Of a DNA stretch of 64,000 bases, positions 60,001-64,000 are shown in pieces; the first letter of the stretch is position 1, and the number at the start of each line of letters is the position of its first letter. Below the pieces are notes generated by a model that ran no database searches, had not been told where the DNA came from, and was given only the letters and a program-made list of their open reading frames with translations. The stretch lies in assembly GCF_910594005.1 (NCBI RefSeq), contig NC_057829.1:58139001-58203000 (forward strand), given 5' to 3'. Made by a program: the position numbers and the translations under genes. The stretch comes from Cervus elaphus. Its lineage: Eukaryota; Chordata; Mammalia; Artiodactyla; Cervidae.

Positions 60001-63000
60001 AGACTAAATCAGTAGATATTGGTTGAGCAGAACTGGAGCCCCCACACTGTGGAATAGCATGCAAGAATCTGGAAAACTAGTTCACATCCATATGCACCAG
60101 TCTGGAGGGAAGTCCATAAGATAGTGTTAAGTGATGAATTGCATAAAATTAGGAGAGAAAATTTTATTAAAAAATAAGAAGATGCTTCATACAAGCATAG
60201 AGAAAGGAATAGAAGGAGACACACTAAGCATTGTAATACAGATTTCTTCAGGTAGGTGAGATTAGGAGGAGTTTGGGGCAGTTAATAATTTTTTCCTTAT
60301 GTTATGATGGTTGTGAGATTTCAAGGGCAAATTTTACTTTTGCAATTAAAAAGAAGAGCCCAATGGAATCCCAGCTGTGCTCTCCTTCGAGCACACACTT
60401 CCTCCCTGTTATAATCCTGCATCCTTCCCTCCCTTCCCCTTAGAACCTTGCTTTCCACTTGGTCACAACATCACCTCTTTCCTCCCGGCCCAACCCTAGC
60501 CTAACCCGGATAGGCCACACCTCAGGTGGGAAAGCTCATTTGGAAATGGGCCATTTCATTCTATGCTTCATTCATTCTGTCTGCTGCAGATGGTGGGGTG
60601 GGTGGGGAATGTTGGCTTGGGACCATTGTCCTGCAGCCCTGGTCATCTGTTGGTAGGACTTGAACTAGAGAGGATGATCTGTTGCCTTTCCTAGACCTAC
60701 ACTCCATGGTTTTGTGCTGCTTTGGCAAATGTGTGAATGTATCTTTCAGAACAGCCATTTTTCTGACTTCATGGACAAACAAACCGGGTATGTCACTAGG
60801 AACCTGCTGGCAACCCCCATCGTGATGGGCAAGGAGGTTCTTGCTGTGTTTATGGCAGTTAACAAAGTAGATGCATCTGAATTTTCCAAACAGGATGAAG
60901 AGGTAATGCTAACCCTGGGCATCCCTTCAGAGGCTCAGGAAATTTATTTGTTGTGTAACTGAAAGAAAGATGTCACACCTAATTTGTTTTTCTCCATCAT
61001 CTATAGGTCTTTTCCAAATACCTCAACTTTGTCTCTATCATCCTAAAGTTTCATCATACCAACTACCTGTACAATATTGAATCCCGAAGAAGTCAGGTAA
61101 AGAGAAGGTGACAGTGGCTACTTCAGGCTGACTTATTTGACAAAGGGACCCCCCAGAGGCAACAAGTGCAGATCCTTCCTAACCACGCCCCCTGGGTCAG
61201 ATCCCCAAGCTTCCATTCCCAGTGTCCTCTTATGGTCCCCTCCCCTGTCACCTTCCTGCCCCTCTATCTGTAGGTACTACTGGCTTGCTTTCTTCAGTCT
61301 CTGTCTTGGATAGCTGTGGTTTCTTCCTCTTTGAGGTGGCGATGATAATTACAGTACTTACCCCACCTGGTTGCTCTGACTATTAAATGGTCATTAGGTG
61401 AATTCGTTCACATAAAGCTCTTAGCAGAGCTGCGTATTCCTGGTACGTAGTAAAGATGCTACATTGAGAAGCAAATCGCTCCTCTGTTGCCTCCTTGAGC
61501 CAGAGGGATAAAGAACAACTTTGGTAGCCAGGATACCTGAGTTGAACTACTCTGTGGACCTCGGTTTCTTCATCAGTACAATGGTGGGAGGGTGGTTGGG
61601 ATAGAAGACTGCCAAGGCCCTGTCCCATAACTGTCCAGGGCAGGTAACCTTTGACTAGCTCAAGATACATGGAAGGAGTCAGCTGGCTTTCTTCCCACAA
61701 GGGCCAGCAGTAACCAGTGGGCCCCCAATGCTGGACCCTCTGCCCAGGAACTGTCTCTGCATTTGTGTTAGATTACTTGCTCTTTGGAGCCAAAACATTT
61801 TGGACATGGGGATCAGTCATGGCTTTCAAAAACACATGGCTTTGCAAAAGGTCTGCTCATCATCCCACTCTGAGACTCTCAGTAGTTCGTTAGACACGTA
61901 CATATGCAAAAATGGAATTGCATTGTGTGCTGACACGTGTTCCTTTTATTTGATGCACCCCGTTTTCTTCTGACTAATGCTCCTCTTCATGCTGTATTTT
62001 GTTCTGATTGTTTTCTTTGTAATACCTACTTTCAGATTCTTATGTGGTCAGCCAACAAAATATTTGAAGAGCTCACAGATGTTGAGCGACAGTTTCACAA
62101 AGCGCTCTACACTGTTAGAACATACCTGAACTGCGAACGATACTCCATTGGGCTGCTGGACATGACCAAGGAGAAGGTCACTCTTCCGTACATTTTGTCT
62201 CCCCTACCACCACCTATAAGATGCACATCACATGAAATGCAATCCATTAGAAAATGGCTACACTATGTGAACTACCAGTCATGATAGATCATAAGAATCA
62301 GTGCCAAGAAAGTATGGTACTTTCATCTTTTATATAAAGTCAACTTAAAAATCATCAGTTACAGTTTACATGGAAAAGAAGAAGGGAAAGTGTACTTTTT
62401 GGAGTAAAAAATATCTAGACTTGGTTTTTCCACTTCCTAGCTATATGTGTCTTCAACAAGTCTTTTTTCTTTTTAAAAAATTAATTAATAGACCATATTC
62501 TTTTAGAGTATTTTTAGGTTTATAGAAAAAAATGAGTGGGAAGAGCAGAGTTCCCATACATGTTCTTTTCCTTCCTCTTGCCCTCCCTCCTTCTATGTGT
62601 CAGGGTAGGTGCTCTGTAATATTCATTTAATCCACATAATGACTCTGTAATATGCATTTTGTTATTGTCTCCGTTTTACAGATTAAAAAGATTGGCTTGT
62701 TTACAGTCACAAGTTCATAAACAGCATTACTGAAAAAGAGCTTTAAAATTCCAGAATTATAAATTAACATAAAATATGCAAACCAATGGCACTCATGTAA
62801 GATATGGTAGGTAACAGGACAGTTTGCTTAATAGTGTTTAAATATATTTGCCTCCAGGAATTCTATGATGAGTGGCCAGTCAAGCTTGGAGAAGTCGAGC
62901 CTTACAAAGGGCCAAAGACGCCAGATGGCAGAGTGAGTGCAGACATCTTTGCTGATGATATCTGTGCCTGGTTTTAGCTACCAGGAGCTAAAACCAGAGG

Positions 63001-63987
63001 AGGCTGTGTGTAAAGGAAAGAGCGTTGGCCCAAGAAGGACTGGGCTCTAGTCCTGGGACTTCCTGGAGGACCTTGGAGAAGTAGAAAGCATTGGACAAGG
63101 AGTTTGAGGTTCAAGTTTCAGCTCTGCCCCAAACCAGCCGGGTTGCCCTTGTCTTCACTCGTTTAACTTCTCAGTTGTCTTTTCTGTGAAGCTAGGGTTT
63201 GGTGGATCAGTGCTTCTTCATAAGGAGGGAGCATTAGAGCCTCCTGCATAGTTTTTAAAACACACTCTGCCCAGGCCCTTCTTCTGACATTCTGGACTGG
63301 GATCTCCAGGCAAAGGTTGGCTTAGATTTACTTTCCCCCTTGATAGGTTTCATAGGAAGTTTCATAGGAAGCTTGTTCCACCACCGTATCCCCAGCATAC
63401 AGGAAAGGGAAGGCAGGGGATGGAATTTGGTTCTTCATTTGCCCACAGAAGCAGAGAGACTAGTTCTCAAGTCCCTTCCAGCTTTGACAACGTATTCACC
63501 GAATCCTGCTTCTTAGGCACCCATTCAGAGTGCTGGAAGGGGTAAGTGCACTGTACAGCTGGGTAGGGAAAACATTGACTGAGGTTGAGAAATTCCATGA
63601 TTTGTTCTATGGAAGTAAGCAGTCAGATATGTCTGGACAATAGAAATGAAAAGAAAACCGAAGATTCTCCTAGAAGTTATTAGGGTGTATTCAACTTTCT
63701 AAGATTAGTTCCGCAGTCTTGTTCATATGATAAGTGGCCAATGATATTTCTAGTTTTATCACAAGCTTGTAAATTAGGACATGAGTAGTTTGGTAATTTA
63801 CGTTATGTGAAGAAATGTGATTGGCAAATAAAATATTTAAGTCTCAAAATAAAAGTTCATTAAGGAAAAATGTTTTCTCTGGGAGGTGAGATTTTTCTCA
63901 TATTCTCTCTCTTTCCTCTTAGGAAGTCATCTTTTATAAAATCATCGATTACATTTTACATGGAAAAGAAGAGATCAAAGTCATTCC
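53554..63987 (+). CDS. PDE6C: Cone cGMP phosphodiesterase alpha' subunit, first six exons (3' partial)
   Basis: Exons 53554-54018, 60750-60902, 61007-61096, 62036-62176, 62858-62932 and 63923-63987 join in frame to about 329 codons that follow human PDE6C almost residue for residue. The product hydrolyses cGMP in cone outer segments after transducin activation (family knowledge). The window covers the N-terminal region, GAF-A (about residues 75-225, with the NKVD form of the NKxD motif at 193-196) and the linker toward GAF-B. The HD-type catalytic domain and the C-terminal prenylation signal lie outside. Residues 30-50 are Ala/Gly/Pro-rich and two residues shorter than human. The start has a strong Kozak context (GCCATGG) and matches the family N-terminus M-G-E-I. 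All introns are GT-AG; the intron 4 donor (GTCACT) is weak. Confidence 0.96.
54250..54290 (+). repeat. (GTAGATAATA)n-like tandem repeat
   Basis: Three to four imperfect decamers in PDE6C intron 1. Confidence 0.7.
55051..55082 (+). promoter_or_regulatory. Pair of CRX/OTX core sites in PDE6C intron 1
   Basis: TAATCC at 55051-55056 and the inverted core GATTA at 55078-55082, in a non-repetitive GC-richer patch about 1 kb inside intron 1. Candidate photoreceptor enhancer only. Confidence 0.25.
55484..55518 (+). repeat. Interrupted (GT)n microsatellite, PDE6C intron 1
   Basis: Two GT blocks split by TTTGTGTGAGC, at the edge of a Bov-tA SINE. Confidence 0.9.
55515..55679 (-). mobile_element. Bov-tA SINE in PDE6C intron 1
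   Basis: Reverse copy next to a GT microsatellite at its outer edge, with an internal deletion relative to other copies. Confidence 0.86.
55960..56142 (+). mobile_element. MER5A hAT-Charlie relic in PDE6C intron 1
   Basis: Ends in the terminal inverted repeat TTGAGAACCACTG; the body matches MER5A (GACTGGGATGCAGCCAGG...). Confidence 0.75.
58069..58291 (+). mobile_element. Bov-tA SINE with 11-bp target duplication
   Basis: GAAGCCAAATG at 58058-58068 and 58292-58302 flanks the element exactly; the tail is a (CAT)n stretch. The clean duplication suggests a comparatively recent insertion. Confidence 0.93.
58335..58539 (-). mobile_element. Bov-tA SINE with 8-bp target duplication
   Basis: TCATCCAG at 58327-58334 and 58540-58547 flanks a reverse copy. 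It lies head to head with the preceding SINE, so the pair can fold as an inverted repeat in RNA. Confidence 0.88.
58577..58832 (-). mobile_element. MIR SINE in PDE6C intron 1
   Basis: Nearly complete reverse MIR from ATTTATTGAGCACCTACTAT to ATTATGCGATGCTGCCT. Confidence 0.75.
59636..59799 (+). mobile_element. tRNA-derived SINE with 8-bp target duplication, PDE6C intron 1
   Basis: AGAAAATG at 59636-59643 and 59792-59799 flanks a sense copy with an A-rich tail. Confidence 0.88.
59850..60340 (+). mobile_element. Probable ancient L1 3'-end fragment
   Basis: Phrases such as CAGTATTGTTTGCAATGGGG, TGTGGAATAGCATGCAAG and ATCCATATGCACCAG resemble old L1 3' regions. Family not assigned with certainty. 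Confidence 0.45.
60750..60902 (+). CDS. PDE6C: PDE6C exon 2 (residues 156-206)
   Basis: 153 bp between acceptor ATCTTTCAG and donor GTAATG. It reads N-S-H-F-S-D-F-M-D-K ... M-A-V-N-K-V-D-A-S-E-F, the second half of GAF-A with the N-K-x-D motif typical of PDE GAF domains. Confidence 0.96.
61007..61096 (+). CDS. PDE6C: PDE6C exon 3 (residues 207-236)
   Basis: 90 bp, acceptor ATCTATAG, donor GTAAAG. It reads V-F-S-K-Y-L-N-F-V-S-I-I-L ... E-S-R-R-S-Q, the last helix of GAF-A. The intron before it is only 104 bp. Confidence 0.95.
61097..62035 (+). other. PDE6C: PDE6C intron 3 (939 bp)
   Basis: GTAAAG...TTTCAG. Two diverged MIR pieces around 61310-61610; nothing else. Confidence 0.85.
62036..62176 (+). 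CDS. PDE6C: PDE6C exon 4 (residues 237-283)
   Basis: 141 bp, acceptor TACTTTCAG, from I-L-M-W-S-A-N-K to D-M-T-K-E-K283. The donor GTCACT departs from consensus at +3 to +5. The exon is a multiple of three and both sides are phase 0, so skipping would keep the frame. Confidence 0.94.
62323..62391 (+). pseudogene. PDE6C: Degenerate partial copy of PDE6C exon 6 inside intron 4
   Basis: TCATCTTTTATA at 62323 matches exon 6 at 63928. After about 13 inserted bases, 62350-62391 matches 63939-63981 with roughly eight mismatches, including an exact 18-nt run at 62365-62382. The copied part stays open (I-I-S-Y-S-L-H-G-K-E-E). The AG acceptor and GTGAGT donor of exon 6 are not preserved, so it looks like an exon relic rather than a used exon. 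It lies about 1.6 kb upstream of its source. Confidence 0.7.
62858..62932 (+). CDS. PDE6C: PDE6C exon 5 (residues 284-308)
   Basis: 75 bp, acceptor TGCCTCCAG, donor GTGAGT. It encodes E-F-Y-D-E-W-P-V-K-L-G-E-V-E-P-Y ... P-D-G-R, conserved with human. A perfect hairpin begins 35 nt after its end. Confidence 0.95.
62933..63922 (+). other. PDE6C: PDE6C intron 5 (990 bp)
   Basis: GTGAGT...CTTAG. The hairpin lies at its start, a MIR-like piece at about 63080-63190 and a 12-bp tandem duplication (TTTCATAGGAAG) near 63348-63371. Confidence 0.85.
62968..62997 (+). other. Perfect 12-bp stem, 6-nt loop hairpin in PDE6C intron 5
   Basis: CTGGTTTTAGCT at 62968-62979 and its exact reverse complement at 62986-62997 flank the loop ACCAGG. 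In the pre-mRNA this begins 35 nt after the exon 5 donor. Confidence 0.85.
63923..63987 (+). CDS. PDE6C: PDE6C exon 6 (residues 309-329 and part of 330)
   Basis: 65 bp, acceptor TTCCTCTTAG, donor GTGAGT at 63988. It reads E-V-I-F-Y-K-I-I-D-Y-I-L-H-G-K-E-E and ends in phase 2 after the first two bases of Pro330. The gene continues past the window edge. Confidence 0.95.
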
Positions 63988-64000
63988 GTGAGTATTGCCA

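Larger units (their letters stand above)
54019..60749 (+). other. PDE6C: PDE6C intron 1 (6.7 kb)
   Basis: GTGAGT...TTTCAG. Holds SINEs, a MER5A, a MIR and an L1-like piece. The stretches 56150-58050 and 58840-59630 show no feature. Confidence 0.85.

Noticed and set aside
1..64000. CRISPR arrays, bacterial or phage systems, integrated provirus
   Set aside because: Exon-intron structure, splice signals and mammalian repeats throughout; the only LTR-type material is ancient MaLR sequence without genes.

Overview
The window is nuclear DNA from a ruminant mammal, most likely a bovid. Three multi-exon vertebrate genes can be assembled at codon level. The repeats are ruminant-specific (BovB/RTE LINE pieces, Bov-tA tRNA-derived SINEs, CHR-type cetartiodactyl SINEs) over an older mammalian layer (MIR, L2, MER5A, MER20, MLT1). 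Gene order and orientation (FFAR4 +, RBP4 -, PDE6C +) match the human 10q23.33 neighbourhood. Bovine RBP4 and PDE6C as I remember them are very close but not identical, so I do not name the species.

Layout. 1-12.1 kb: intergenic DNA upstream of FFAR4, with repeats and a perfect DR5 pair of AGGTCA half-sites. 12.1-32.6 kb: FFAR4 (GPR120), three coding exons, 361 codons, first exon in a CpG island. 32.6-36.0 kb: short spacer between the convergent FFAR4 and RBP4. 36.0-41.9 kb: RBP4 on the minus strand, five coding exons plus a non-coding first exon, TATA box and CpG-island promoter, 201 codons. 42-53.5 kb: AT-rich, repeat-rich intergenic DNA with two sizeable BovB fragments. 53.55-63.99 kb: the first six coding exons of PDE6C (about 329 residues: N-terminus, GAF-A and the linker toward GAF-B); the rest lies beyond the window.

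Functional context. FFAR4 is a long-chain fatty-acid GPCR, RBP4 is the plasma retinol carrier and PDE6C is the catalytic alpha' subunit of cone phosphodiesterase. They are linked by ancestral synteny and loosely by lipid/retinoid/vision biology; nothing suggests an operon-like unit. No bacterial, viral, CRISPR or other exotic system is present.

Most interesting: (1) a decayed copy of the human FFAR4 long-isoform exon in intron 2, with intact acceptor position but an in-frame stop and no donor; (2) a degenerate partial copy of PDE6C exon 6 in intron 4; (3) two perfect target-site-like direct repeats (15 and 14 bp), plus one imperfect, that flank nothing but A-rich tails, as expected for tail-only retroinsertions; (4) a perfect 12-bp hairpin just after the PDE6C exon 5 donor; (5) an RBP4 intron of 174 bp that is open in frame.
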